Positions 15,687 through 40,309 of a stretch of DNA of 64,000 nucleotides are shown piece after piece. Both the position numbers and the translations under genes were made by a program. A model generated the notes under the pieces. That model saw only the letters and a list, made by a program, of their open reading frames with translations. It searched no databases and was not told where the DNA came from. Numbering within the stretch: position 1 is the first letter of the stretch; every line of letters begins with the position of its first letter. Location of the stretch: NCBI RefSeq assembly GCF_902150065.1, contig NC_043986.1, positions 15,400,890-15,464,889 of the forward strand. The letters run 5' to 3'. Source of the stretch: Myripristis murdjan. Lineage: Eukaryota > Chordata > Actinopteri > Holocentriformes > Holocentridae.

Positions 15687-16399
15687 CCAATCAAAAGCAA
15701 CAAAGCCAAACCTCTGATTATCACCAGGTCTAAGTATCGAATTGAGGTTTAATCTTTCCCCTCTTCCGTTTGTTTTCCTCACATATCACACTCAACTGGT
15801 GTGGATGAGAAATAACTTTTCCAAGTTAAAGTAGTTTACTCCCTCTGTTTAAAATTTCATAGAGGAAAACGGCGTCGCTAATGTTGGACACTATTTGTTT
15901 TCCCTATTTGTCAAACTAAAGAGGAGCTGCCACTTTTGGGATAATGGAAAACTAAAAGCAAAAGCTCCCAGGGAATACTAAGTAAACAAGTAGACTGCTG
16001 TTCTTGACATGGATAACTAATAAGTTTTGGCTAACGCAGTCCACATCAAATGCGAGACAGGTTATAACAACACGCTACAGTTTGGAAAGACGCGTCATTA
16101 TCCCAAACTCTCAACTTTTTGAGAGTTTAGGCTGAAGACTTGGGCTATGCGATTTAAAAATCATAACAATGAGAAATTAATCACAAGAGGGTGCAAAGAA
16201 TCGTTGTCATACTTGTGGGTGAGGGAGAGAGCGAGCCGTTCTTGCCGTGCTTGGACTTGCTCCTCTTGATGGTGTGCACTTGATCCAGCACGCGCTGTGG
16301 TCCCGAGCGCAGCTTGTTGTCGGAAGGCAGCGCGAGCGACGTGTCCTCCGCTGCCTCGAAGGCTGTGGCCGAGCGCAGCGTTTCCGGAGCCATCGTCAT
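2003..16399 (-). CDS. pkp1: Plakophilin 1, desmosomal armadillo-repeat protein, 14 coding exons
   Basis: Coding exons on the minus strand, in order: 16399-16213, 13675-13554, 9424-9218, 9034-8838, 8326-8185, 7386-7179, 6496-6328, 5977-5860, 5493-5326, 5243-5067, 4494-4332, 4156-3970, 3079-2995, 2083-2003. All have GT/AG borders and join in phase to 736 codons plus TAA; human PKP1 is about 726-747 residues. The N-terminal head (about residues 1-240) has the conserved motif SLALPSD (21-27), then KRSKSK, and a Pro/Ala-rich stretch. Armadillo repeats follow (about 245-710), with ALRNLVFR, TQKQLTGLLWNLSS, SVENCACILHNLTY and DATLEACCGALQNLTA, all closer to PKP1 than to PKP2 or PKP3. Plakophilin 1 links desmosomal cadherins and desmoplakin to keratin and also occurs in the nucleus (family knowledge). 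A second ATG lies two codons after the chosen start. The last exon encodes a tail ending VIESD that does not resemble the human C-terminus. Confidence 0.92.
3529..3692 (-). repeat. tRNA-derived SINE in a pkp1 intron
   Basis: Read on the minus strand it has a tRNA-like head with a GGTTAAGAGCACG segment, a degenerate B box (GGTTTGAATCC), the body text CTTTGCTGCACGTCATC and a tail ending near CAAATAAAGCAGAAATGCC followed by A's. This matches a SINE type I recognise as common in teleost genomes. It lies in the intron between coding exons 12 and 13 of pkp1. Confidence 0.7.
7649..7678. repeat. Perfect 13-bp stem hairpin followed by a T run
   Basis: Left arm 7649-7661 (CGCCTCTTACCAG) and right arm 7666-7678 are exact reverse complements around a 4-nt loop, followed by six T's at 7679-7684. 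It lies in the intron between pkp1 coding exons 5 and 6. It resembles a bacterial intrinsic terminator in shape only; a small palindromic insertion is more likely. Confidence 0.8.
8124..8179. repeat. (GT)n microsatellite beside a pkp1 splice donor
   Basis: GT repeat that on the minus strand begins only a few bases after the donor of pkp1 coding exon 5 (exon end 8185), so intron 5 starts with a long CA tract. Confidence 0.9.
10192..10233. repeat. (TG)n microsatellite
   Basis: TG repeat in the large pkp1 intron between coding exons 2 and 3. A second, shorter GT tract lies at about 10457-10480. Confidence 0.85.
10664..10720. repeat. (CA)n microsatellite
   Basis: CA repeat with CG-containing interruptions at its left side, in the pkp1 intron between coding exons 2 and 3. 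A short AAAT repeat follows near 10758. Confidence 0.9.
10885..10950. repeat. (AG)n microsatellite
   Basis: AG repeat with a few interruptions at the left, in the same pkp1 intron. Confidence 0.9.
11329..11376. repeat. (CAAA)n and poly-A tract
   Basis: Several CAAA units followed by an A-rich stretch. The intron sequence from 9.4 to 13.5 kb shows otherwise only microsatellites and one SINE; no extra pkp1 exon is needed there, because the flanking exon phases match. Confidence 0.85.
12190..12447 (-). repeat. Old tRNA-derived SINE copy in a pkp1 intron
   Basis: On the minus strand it begins with a tRNA-like head (GGCTCAGGAGATAGAGTAG, compare an A box) followed by GGTTTCTGGTTCATTCTCC, a degenerate B box. 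The remainder, with the text AGTACTTTGACTAGCC, matches a widespread fish repeat body. The copy is clearly diverged. Confidence 0.6.
13676..16212 (-). other. pkp1 first coding intron, no further gene seen
   Basis: Intron between coding exons 1 and 2. It holds short AT-rich repeats, including an ATT tract at 15657-15685, and a 10-bp inverted repeat near 16105-16130. No coding exon or RNA gene was recognised. Confidence 0.6.
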
Positions 16400-16700
16400 C
16401 TCTGTGTGGCGTCTCTCTCGGTCGGTGCAAGTCCTCTTAAAGAGGTCGATGAAGCCAGTTTCCGTACTCCCAGTCCTAGAGAAGTGGTTCGACTATGTGC
16501 GAGGACTAGCCGCAGAGGTGCCAAGTAGGTAATGTTCCCACAGCAGCAGCAGTGAGCTCCACCCTTGGGACCGCGCCCCGCCGAGGTGGGACCCGAGAGT
16601 TCATACACAGGTGCTGAGTGACTGGAGAGGCCGAGATACACGCCTACTTTTACTATAGAAACACTATTAGTCTATCTGCAAAGCTCCAGCGTTGAGAGAA
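16400..16700 (-). promoter_or_regulatory. pkp1 5' UTR and promoter region
   Basis: GC-rich stretch directly upstream of the pkp1 start codon, richer in CpG than the flanking DNA. It continues from the CpG-rich first coding exon. No clear TATA box was seen. The transcription start and any non-coding 5' exon cannot be placed from sequence alone. Confidence 0.4.
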
Positions 16701-17155
16701 GAGCGCAGGCCGAGTCCTCAAATTAAAAAGCTCCCTTCTTACAGAGCTAAAACGTTTCCTTTATTAGGCCTAAGCTTTCCCCGCAGGCACTGGTTGCAGC
16801 ACACTGTGTTGTATTTGTCACGCCTCGTTCGGCATCAAATATAACAACTTGTGCAAACCTATTTCTGTCATCAAACGCACAGCTTAAGAACTTGTCATTC
16901 TCTGCATGCAAAGGACAGGGCACACTTTCCATTGTGAGGAACAAATCCATCAGAAAACAGGCCTTAAGCCTCCTGCTATGGGATTTTATTCTGATAAATG
17001 CGCTGGTCACCACTACACACAATAAGCAATATGCAATGTAATATGCATTAGAGAGGTAAAGATAGGCAAACGTCTAACTAATCATAGGCAAAATGGACTG
17101 ATGCATGCAAATGAGAGGATACATTTACAAACAAGACGAATTAACAGTAAACCCC

Positions 17156-17158
<3 letters not shown>

Positions 17159-17226
<68 letters not shown>
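17159..17226. repeat. Compound (TA)n(TG)n microsatellite
   Basis: About 16 TA units followed directly by about 18 TG units, in intergenic DNA upstream of pkp1. Confidence 0.9.
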
Positions 17227-17227
<1 letters not shown>

Positions 17228-18149
17228 TTATAAATGAGTTTGAAAGTCTGGTATTCGATGGAGGTAAGTTAGGGTGCACTTTTTTGGATAGCTCCCACTG
17301 ATTACAATTATCCATCTATAATTAAATCTATTCACCTATAGGTACAGATGATGTCATTTTAATGTAAAAGGAAAAGCAGAGTTGTTAACGTAGGTGGATC
17401 CTCTCATTTCATTACCACAGCAATGTCACCATACCTCAGAGCTCTCCACTAACTTTGTTTTCATGCAGGTTGTCTGTTATGGTACAACCTTCACTTGTCA
17501 GTGTTGAGTCATTAAAAGCAATACCAGGAAACTTCACAGTTTACATGTGGTTACATGCAGCTGCATGGAGACAGCTACATCAATGGGTTTAAAAAAAAAA
17601 AATTACAAAATCAACTTTAAATGAACATAATGGGCCAAGAACAACAGTATATCGCTTATTAGAAACAAATAAGCTCACCTAAAGATTTAATTAACTTATG
17701 TGTCACTGGGACAGGTGTATACTTATTCGCTTTTAATTTTCAAAAACTTCTAGAGAGGCCAGCATCTATTGGTTTGTGTGCAGAGCTGAGGGGAGGAGGT
17801 GAGACAGGCCAGGGCATGAGCAAATATAAGTCAGTCCAAGAAGAGAGTCACTAAGCTGAAAGAAGACAGAAAATGGGATGGACTAGAAAAACAGATGGAC
17901 AAGAAAAACTGAAAGGAGGAAAAGATTCGATGCACGATGTACAATTACAGAATATCACACCAGTTTTCCAAAAAATGTTTTTTTCCTGACAATTTAAACA
18001 CGCTGTTTTCATTCATTGTTTTTTTTTTTTTTTTTTTAATGTTGGCAGACCATTCAAAATAATAATAATAAAACAGAGCATCTGACAGTGTCTTCGCAGT
18101 GTCTTGACAGTTGATACCTCAAAAAAACTGCATTTCCGGGATAAAAGCT

Positions 18150-18530
18150 TTACTTTTTAAGATGTTGTGCCATATTTGCACCAGACATTACGCTGTCCAG
18201 CTTAAAGCCAAGAAAATTCACAGACTCTTTGGCGATTATTTCAGTCCCTTGAGCTGAGCTACTGAGAGAAGGAGATTTCTCGATTCTACATCTTGAGCCA
18301 AATAAAATTGCTTTAGTTTTTCTCAGATGTAAAAACAACTTGTTGTTTGCCAACTAACAACTGATGCTTTTCAGCTCCAAGCTGAGCGTGTTTTCAACAA
18401 CAATTTTGTCTTTGTGTGAGACGGCTAACGCTGAATCATCCTCGGCATATAAGAAAAGCCAACAGGTGCATGCTGAGTTCATGCCACTGATGAAAAGGAG
18501 GAACAGAAGTGCAGCGCCTTAGAAAAACAC
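18150..18530 (-). mobile_element. LINE reverse-transcriptase fragment
   Basis: The minus strand reads as the middle of a non-LTR reverse transcriptase: LLFLLFISGMNSA, then FLYAEDDSALAVSH (the YADD catalytic box, here with an extra E), then LANNKLFLHLRKTKAILFGS and SVNFLGFKLDSVMSG. An in-frame stop lies just before LANNKLF, so the piece is dead. The exact LINE clade cannot be settled here. It is a plain, truncated LINE copy in the pkp1-tead3 intergenic region. Confidence 0.7.
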
Positions 18531-19586
18531 ACCTAAGATGAAGACTGATCTGTTGCTCCCAGGTTCTTATCTTACTGCCATACTTAAATAGAGGCATTAC
18601 CTAAGCATGTTTCTTCTCTTGTGACACCTTGTCAAACCCAATAGACGAATTTATGATATATTAGGCTACGGATGGACAAATCCAGTTGGCTGCATCCTTT
18701 CAAAACCTTGTTGGAATGCTGTCAGGGTTTAGGCTGCTTTAGATTCAATAATGTTTTAAGACGGTTGTAAAACTCGAGTCAAATAAAAATCATCCTCCTG
18801 TATGCCTTTGGATATGTGAAGAGCATGTGCCTGGTTCTTATAAAATCTGTCTGAGAATGCAGGTAATATCTCATCAAGGCTTGTAGCAGGGAAAGAAAAA
18901 AAAAAAAGCATTCAAACTGTTAGCCACTTGCATTTTTTTTTTCCAAAGGTTGTTTAGTCTTAAGCAATACTCTTAGCTTTGGTAGTGTTTGAGGTTTTTT
19001 TTATTCTCACTGATTTCATTTTTAAAATAGGCCCTCTTGGCTGTCCCGAATCATTTGCCTCACCTTATTTCTCAGTTTTTTTTAACTCATCGAAAAATGC
19101 ACAGTCTCTGTTTCTCTTGTAATCCATAAACAATTTGTTTTAGAATAATTTTTGAGTGACCTGAACTGATTGAGGCAGTTTTAGCTTTGCTAAGTTTCAG
19201 CACAAGACATTTTCCCACCACACCCTTCACTATGGCACTGCCAAGTTAAGTCCCGGAGTGTGCATTTATGATTCATAAAATGGAGTGCAGATGAACTCAG
19301 CCGTTCAGCGCTACCATCAGTGCCCATATCTGAGTGAAAGGCAAACACAAGACGCGCATTTGCTTTGATTTTGTGTCAGGAGCTATCTGTCACACAGGAT
19401 CAGGACAATGCAGTGCTCTCAGACTGAAATGAAATCTGAGGAGGAAAAAAAAAAAATCTCAAATGCACACTCGGGTTCACATTTAGGGTACATAGCAGCT
19501 TAAAATAACATCCCCTTTTAGTTGTGATGTTTCCATTAATTTCTCTTTGGCAGATTTTCAAAATGGTGTCTCAGAGTGATTAATTG

Positions 19587-20065
19587 ATTCAGATTCTGAT
19601 TCAGAAAGCTTTATTTATCCCCGAAGGGCAATTCAGTTTCTACAGTCCCGACTTTACATAACCAAAACAAGCAAACAACACATTCTTCCTACACACAGTA
19701 ACAGAGGAGGTGATAAATGACCAGCGGGGAGATAAAAATACGAACCCGAATTAAGGAATACAAAGAAACAGCTGTATAAAGTGCTTAAGAGAGTTCATAA
19801 AAAATTATAATTAAAAAAAAAAAAAAAAAAAAAATACAAGACCAACTAAAAGAAAAGAAACAGCTATAAAGTGCTTGAGTATATTGCACAAGAATGTTGC
19901 TCTGAATAAAGTGCCAGGGAATATTGCATGCAGAATTTAAACATATACAAGAGCCCTAAGGGTTTGTGCAAAAAACTGTGCCAGGCACCAAAAGAACAAA
20001 AAGAGATCTACTCTGCATTCAGCAACTTAATGGCAGAGGGAATGAATGAGTGGAGAGTGAGTGTT
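19587..20065 (-). mobile_element. LINE 3' end (ORF2 C-terminus plus 3' UTR)
   Basis: On the minus strand the reading TLHSFIPSAIKLLNAE-stop (about 20065-20010) matches the C-terminal SFIPxAxxLLN signature of many fish LINE ORF2 proteins. It is followed by about 420 bp of 3' UTR ending in the text GGGGATAAATAAAGC and a short GAATC repeat. Because its 3' end lies at higher coordinates than the RT fragment at 18.1-18.5 kb, the two are not one copy. Confidence 0.65.
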
Positions 20066-20490
20066 GTTCTTTCTATTTAAACTCTCATTGTCATTTTCAA
20101 GCCAAGCACCTACTATAGAGTGATGTCTGCACTCATCGACACTGTTTTTTTGGCTTTGACTTTAAAAGCAACTGTGCTGTGGGACCAAAGTTCTCTTGGC
20201 ACTTGCTCATCAGGCAGTAATTTACTGTTTTGAAGTGAGATATAACCATGAGGAACCTGTTAGATGTGACCCCTCACCCCCACCCCGTCTGTATTCTTGT
20301 ACTATTGTAATGTTGGCAGGCTTCATGTGCAGTTACCACACCCTTCCTCAGGGCTGTGTGTGTGTGTGTGTGCATTTTATGTATGTGTCTCATTGTTCAC
20401 CATTTGGAGCTTTGGTAACATGATACTCGAAGTTTCAGCAAAGATTTCCCATTTAATTTCTATACTGAGTGATATATCACCTAAAGAGTC

Positions 20491-20546
<56 letters not shown>

Positions 20547-22194
20547 CGGACGTAGTCAAAGTGAGTAGTTGCCCATGTTATCTCCTTGAAAAATGCAGTT
20601 CCAGGTCATTGGGTGTTAAAGCCTCACCACATTTTGGCATCCTGTTTATGTTGGGAGGAGTACAAAATACATGCTCACCTGCACGGTTGTCTTGTTATTA
20701 GTTTCATATTAATTCTGCTGAATTGACACATTGGAGCAGTTTCCTTTTACCCTGAGAGAAAAAGAAAGAAAGAAAGAAAAAACTGACACTTGAAAGGTAA
20801 AGTCAAAAGTAGGACTTATCATCACACCTGCCAATGTTTGCTCACTGTAATTTGGCCTAACGCCATGTACCGTATATGGAATGTAGCGTGCATGTGTGTG
20901 TGTGTGTGTGTGTGTGAGAACAATCACAGTATCCTCATAAATTTATTTTTATCACTCACTCTTGTCTGTATGGTTTCGACGATTGACAGGTCACATTATA
21001 TGCAGAGTACACCACAGATAATTTTGAAAGCGCCTTTGAAAACAGGGAACTTGAGCTGTTAGATGAATTTATACGCATTATATGTGGCTATATATATATC
21101 TAAAGGTTTGAAGTGTGTGCAACCTTACACCAAACTGATGTCAAAACATACCGGGGGCAAATCAGACTGCACCATCTTCAGCTGATATACTGTGCCATAT
21201 ACTGATAGTGAGAACTTTGTTGTTGATAAATGTCAACCTTTGTGTTTTCTCTTAAACCTACACAACACAGTAGTATAGCTGCAAGGTGTGACTAAAGCCT
21301 TAAAACGGTGCGCCTGTGAGTGAAGTATATGGCCTCTTAAAAGTGGAATAATTTCCATTTGCAAAACATGCAGAAAACAACCAACTCAAATCTAACAGTA
21401 CTGCTGTGGTTCAATTTAGTGAGTGTGCTTGACATGGAAGTAAAGCACATAAGGGGAAGCTAGTGTGTGCGTGTGTGAGTGACAGATACAGAGACAGACT
21501 GATTATTGGCTGTGGGCATGGTTTCAGCTGCTGTGCCCAATAGTGCTTCACGCCTTTTGTTTTTTGTTCATCATCCAGCTTTGTTATCTTTACATTTGAT
21601 ACAACATCACCACCTAGCAGGCCAAAAGAGAACTTACACCAGCCATACCATCGGCTGTGGTGGAACGTGGTTTACTACGCTGGTCGAGGTCATACTTCTC
21701 AACATTCATAACCACAGGACGTTCCAGTGTGTGTCAATGCCTGAGATGTAATTTGATAGCAAGCTTGGTAATGACAGGAGGAAGGAATCGACGATTACAG
21801 AGGTGGAACCTGTCAAAATGGATATTATAACATTGGAAAGCAAACCTCTAGAGCCTTTCTCTGGGAACAGAAAGTGGGCGAGTGCTTTAAATGCAGCAAA
21901 TAAGACCGTGAAAAGACTGTGAAAACAACTTCTATCACTCAGTGAGGACATGAGAGCCTTCGAATTTATGTTGACTTTGTAAAATGAGTTATATTCATTA
22001 GCAACTGCCTAGATTTTATTTATTTTTTTAAATCACAACTTAACATTCAAGGATTCTGCAGACACCATGTGATTTTATTGGTACAGAGTAAATGTACAGA
22101 TTTCACTGAGCAGACTTGACCAGTGGAGTGATTAGACAGTCAGCCATAGTAGATACTAACTACACCTACAGTAGAAGTTGATTTTATGTCAGTT

Positions 22195-22225
<31 letters not shown>

Positions 22226-23640
22226 TCATTCCTGTTGGTTTTGTAGTATTCTGACGAGGGGCAACTTCAACTTTTGGCTGACCACACAGTAACTGAGTGT
22301 AAATGATGATTTAATTTAAAACCACACCCCTAAGCTCTTACTTTCATGATAGAAAAATCACAAGTCAAATCATTGTCAACTTACATGACTACAACTAAGC
22401 CTGAAAGCCTTAAAAAATGAAGCAGCTGGTAGCCATGTTTACAGGAAAATCATATTCATTGCGTAAAACAAACAGAAAAAAAAATGAAGAATGCAAATGT
22501 CAGTTGACTACTTTCTGATTATCAGGCAAAAAACTACCCCAGTGCACAGTGAATAGTGACCTTAGTGTAGGTCTGTACCTTGAGGTTGTTCATACATTAA
22601 TTAACAATATAAACAGCCAAAATCTGCATCATTTATGATGTCTGGTGTAACAATTCTAGCTGTTGAGAGAATACAAAAAGATAAGTCACCTTTACAAAAT
22701 TAGTCTAACCTTGTTTTGGCTTATAAACAGTACCTTTAAAAGTGTAGTGTACATATCCTATACATCAGTGCTCCTCAGGTTAAGGCTTTGTGAACCAAAA
22801 CACATTCTCATCCCAACCCATGTGGAGGTAGAAATACTGCAGCAAGCCCACACTCTGTCAAGCTGAAAAAATTAGAAACAGTATAGTGTCATTAAACACA
22901 GATTAACTCTTTCATTCATGATACTGCTGCCAAGTGTGAAAAAACGAAAATACAAAATATGTGAGAAAAAGTGGAGACTGAGTAAAACACCTTTGTGGCG
23001 GTGAAGCTGGATGTGGAATTGGCTGTGAACACTTTTAGACGTGTCCAAAGAAAATGAATCACTTGAGTGAACTTTGAACACCAAGTACCATCACAAACCT
23101 TGAACAGCAAGTACTCACTGTCAAAATAATGAATATTCTTCCCCTTTTATACCGTGGTTTACTTAAATACACATAAATATGACTTTTACGCCTTAGTATG
23201 TAGTGCATTGCATGTGTCACTTGTCTCTTTACTGCTGTTCACTGCCCGGTGCGGGATTTCTGGGAAGAGGCAAGGCCTGACTTTCCACCACACATTTCCA
23301 AGATCTTAAACCAACTGAAGGTAATGAGAGATGGAGGAAACAACATGGCAGGTTCATTTAAGTCTCATCTTACAGAGTTTGCACCAGCTGTAGCATAGAG
23401 TCATTGTGGCATATTTACATGAACACTGACCAACTTATATTCAAACTTCTCTCAAACCGCGAGTGAATGCATGCATTTCGCCATGAAAATTCACAGAAAA
23501 TGAGAACATCCATCGTCTGTGCATCTGTCACAATTACATTCACACTACTTTGTCTGCACTGCATATAGGAAAAACTTTGTGTTATGAAACAATTTGACCT
23601 TTAAACTGGGTGCAATTTACCCAGTTTTTGTTTTGTAATC
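20066..23640. other. Intergenic stretch without a recognised gene
   Basis: It holds GT tracts near 20357, 20493-20545 (followed by AG) and 20890, a poly-A run near 22200, and otherwise unique-looking AT-rich DNA. No conserved reading frame or RNA gene was recognised. Confidence 0.6.
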
Positions 23641-23646
23641 TTTATT
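23641..23646 (-). promoter_or_regulatory. Candidate poly(A) signal for the TEAD gene
   Basis: AATAAA on the minus strand, about 410 bp after the TEAD stop codon, which would give a 3' UTR of about 430 bp. Confidence 0.5.
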
Positions 23647-24058
23647 GATAAATTTTGATCAGGGAATGAAATGTGTCTTTCCCCTATATTGAAGCTGTGG
23701 TGTTTTGAGTGGGCAATGTGTAGAATCAATTGTGCAAAGTGAGAGATTTCTGCTAATTACAGGAATAACATCACAACGTGAAGTTATGAGTTATACTGAG
23801 AATAAAACCACATTTTGGTCAGCACCCATAGCAAATACATTTCACCTCAGTGTGTTCAAACCATGACATCTGTGTGAAAAATGTGTGAGTAGCTTGCAGC
23901 AACAGAGACAAACATCAAAGCAAGTGGTGTCACTGCAGTGAGACTCTTGAACAGACAATGGCAATCTGTGTGTCTGAGCAGGAAATAGTGTTTTCTGTGT
24001 ATCAAAAAAAAGTCTATAGAGAGAGTCTCTGCATGTACACAACATGGCGGGTGGCGCG

Positions 24059-37409
<13,351 letters not shown>

Positions 37410-37554
37410 GGTGACGGCTCCAGCCACAACACACCTTGGAAACAGGAAAACATAAATAAGGTCAAGCATGTAATAGTTTGTGTACCATGTGTGTCATTTT
37501 TTAAAAATACGATACAGCAGATTATGACTGGAAAGAAATGTAGAGAGAGATGAT

Positions 37555-37925
37555 ATGGTAGATAAAAAACATATAGCAATTGATTTTGCAGCTACTGCCA
37601 TTGGAATATGATTCAAGATTTTAGTAGGAATGCTGACTTTTGCCTTATATTTGTCACTTTCACTAATAAAGCTGTCATGATGATGGAGTGATTTTGGCTG
37701 GGGTCTGTACCAAACAAACATGTTTTCTTGCATCTGGGAAATACAATTTGTAGGCCAGGGTGTCTCTGTAGCATCATAACACTTTATTCACAATAATGTT
37801 TTGTCATGTATTTTATCTTGATCAAAAAACTGCAGCTCCTGCTATTTGGATAATGCACTTGGCCATACTGTAATAAAGTCATATTTACATACCCTGATAT
37901 TTTGATTAATTGTTCAGCCCTAGCA
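37555..37925. mobile_element. Possible degenerate hAT-type repeat
   Basis: The minus-strand end CTAGGGCTGAACAATTAATC is typical of a very common fish hAT-type repeat, and the other side contains GCAGCTACTGCCATTGGAAT, also seen in such repeats. No clean target duplication was found, so the borders are approximate. It lies in the tead3 5' intron. Confidence 0.35.
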
Positions 37926-40170
37926 TGCAACACATGATTCAAAATGGTAATGGCATGGCATATATATTTCTTAATATACTAAGCCACCTGCAGACACAGA
38001 GTCAATAAAAGATAGTCAAAATAGAGGTCGGGGCTTTTGGCCTTTTATCTCCAGCAGACAGACTGTGAGGGATGGACAGGTCTAGGATTAAGTTTGCAGC
38101 TGCCAAGAATGGTGAGAGATTTTTTAGACTCTACATGTCTCTACACTTTACTCAGGTCAAGATCAAATTTGCCTGTAGTCGTTTACAGCTTCCATGAGGA
38201 TACGGTGTTATTAATAGCATTGGCTTTGGGGGTTAAACACCTGACAAACAACATGGCAAAACATTAAGAGGTTGTAAATTTATAAAAGACGCTGGCCAAG
38301 GTCAGTGAAGACGCCAGCAGGTGGTATAGCCATTGAGGTTACAAAGGTGATTCCAATGGGTTAAGGCGTTACATGACAAATTAAGTGGGGTCGCATTTGA
38401 ATTATCAACTTGATTTTGAGACGGCAAGACCAGTTTATTATTTTTCCTTCAAAGAGAAACCAGTTTATAAGACAGACATAGGCTATATTAATTCCATGGA
38501 CTGTCTGTAGCTTGGCGTGCATTGTCCACATGCGGAACCACATTTTTTTTGTTATTATTGAAGATGCTCCAAGTCTTCTCAAACATAGGCACACACACAT
38601 AACATCAACGTGGTGTAGTGTGTAATGTTTTCCATAGTGTGGCTAACATGGTCCTTACCACAGAGTATCCATAGAGGATATCTGTGGTTGCAGAGCTTCC
38701 CCTGCTGTGGTGGGCTTATTGGATGAACTCAGCACAGGGCCTTCCCAGTTTCAATCACTGCTGACAGGACCGTGCTGTTGCCATAGAGATTTGACAGACC
38801 CTGGTGAGTTGGTTAGGAAAGAGCAAAGCCTAGTGGAACATTTTGCCTGATATCCAAGGGGAGGAGGTTTGATTGTCTTCAAAATCTCACTGTGTAAGAG
38901 GTCACGGACTGAGAGCTGCGCAGACACTACGGCTATCAGGTCTGTTTAACATGACAAGATCTCATTCACTTTTGATCCAGTCACTTCAATTAGCCTAAAG
39001 ATGATTAAAATGAGCACTGTGTCGTGGGCAAGTGTGCTGTTGAGCAATTTGGCCAACATTTTGAAGTGAAGAACCTGAGGAACTGGCCGCAGCTTTGCTT
39101 TTGCAACAGTTGGTTGTCTGCAGCGGTGATGCAAAGTTTCAAGATTATGCACTCAGGAGACACACTACTCCACCGGTTTCAATTTAGCTCCAGTGGCCAA
39201 AAGGTCATGTGTTTAGTGCAGCGAGGAGCCAAGGCAGCATTGAGCTAAATAAAGCCATGAGCTCAGTAAACACAGACAACACACATATTATGGGCTGCCT
39301 GCTGCTCCACTGGGAACATCACACACATTATGATTAACAATGCTAGATTTCATCACAGCACTTGCAGATTTCCCTGACCCCAATCAGTTAACTTGGACAG
39401 CAAAAGCACCAAGATTAATGAGCCTCAGTGTCCTTTCCCATTCCAATTAATATTAATGAGCCTGGGCATTTTAGTCTATTGGACTCGAGCAGAGGTGTTA
39501 TATCTCCCGTGGCTTCTGTTGAACCTGTAAGACCAGTCTCACATGTTGTTCAAGAGTTTCACAATCACAAGAAATGAATCCCATCTGGTAGCCTGTGTGA
39601 GAGTAAGGCAAAAGAAAGAAAGAAAAAAAAAAGACAAAGAAAAAGAAAATCACATTCGCTGGTTGGAAGCCGCCTAGCTAACTGTGAGTTGGCAAATTCT
39701 GTCTTTGATCCCAAGGGGAAATCACTTCCATGCAGCTGGGCCTAGCAGCTGTTGCAAAATCTATACGGTCACTTTTATCTGTGTGCCAAAAAAAAACTTT
39801 ATAAATTACGGTGAGAAACTGGTCTTTATGTTGTGTCAGCCCGAGAAAACAGCACAGACACGGGCAAGCCGTCGCTAAACGCTCGAGTTGGTATGCTAAC
39901 TAGTCGGTTAGCTTGCGAGCTAATAATACCTCAACAAAGTCCAAAGTAAGTCCGAGAGACGTCTAAAAACTCATCGCCATTACGACACTGGTGGCTGAGG
40001 AAATTACGGAGGAGCTCCCAGCTAAACCACGAGGCACTGAATCAGCAATGCGGCCCCGGGAATATGCGAAATATGACAAATATCCCAAAACTTCAAGCGC
40101 ACACGAAGCGACGCGCCTGCCGTACCAAAGTTGCTGCACATAACAAAGAACTACCGAGGAGCACACTCAC

Positions 40171-40223
40171 CTTACAATGGCTTTCCTCCTCTGCTGCTGG
40201 AGGATCGCTCCCTGCGTTTTATA
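40171..40223 (-). promoter_or_regulatory. Candidate tead3 promoter, TATA box and short 5' exon
   Basis: Minus-strand TATAAAA at 40223-40217 is followed 46 bp later by a consensus donor (AAG then GTGAGTG, exon end 40171). A start about 25-30 bp after the TATA box would give a 5' exon of roughly 20-25 nt spliced to the AUU exon at 37434. The downstream 39.8-40.17 kb is CpG-rich. Assignment to tead3 rests on strand, order and the good donor. Confidence 0.45.
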
Positions 40224-40301
40224 AGGGGCAAAATCTCCCAGATGGCTTTCCTGGCTCGTAAGTATTTCCTCAGAAAGTTTTCATGTTTGACAGAAAAAGG
40301 C

Positions 40302-40307
40302 GGAATG
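40302..40307 (-). promoter_or_regulatory. MCAT (TEAD-binding) motif upstream of the TATA box
   Basis: CATTCC within GGCATTCCGCC on the minus strand, about 80 bp upstream of the candidate TATA box. CATTCC is the core of the TEAD binding site. A six-base match is weak evidence alone. Confidence 0.3.
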
Positions 40308-40309
40308 CC

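Noticed and set aside
18150-20065. One single LINE copy covering both fragments
   Set aside because: Both are on the minus strand but the 3' end piece lies at higher coordinates than the reverse-transcriptase piece, the wrong order for one copy.
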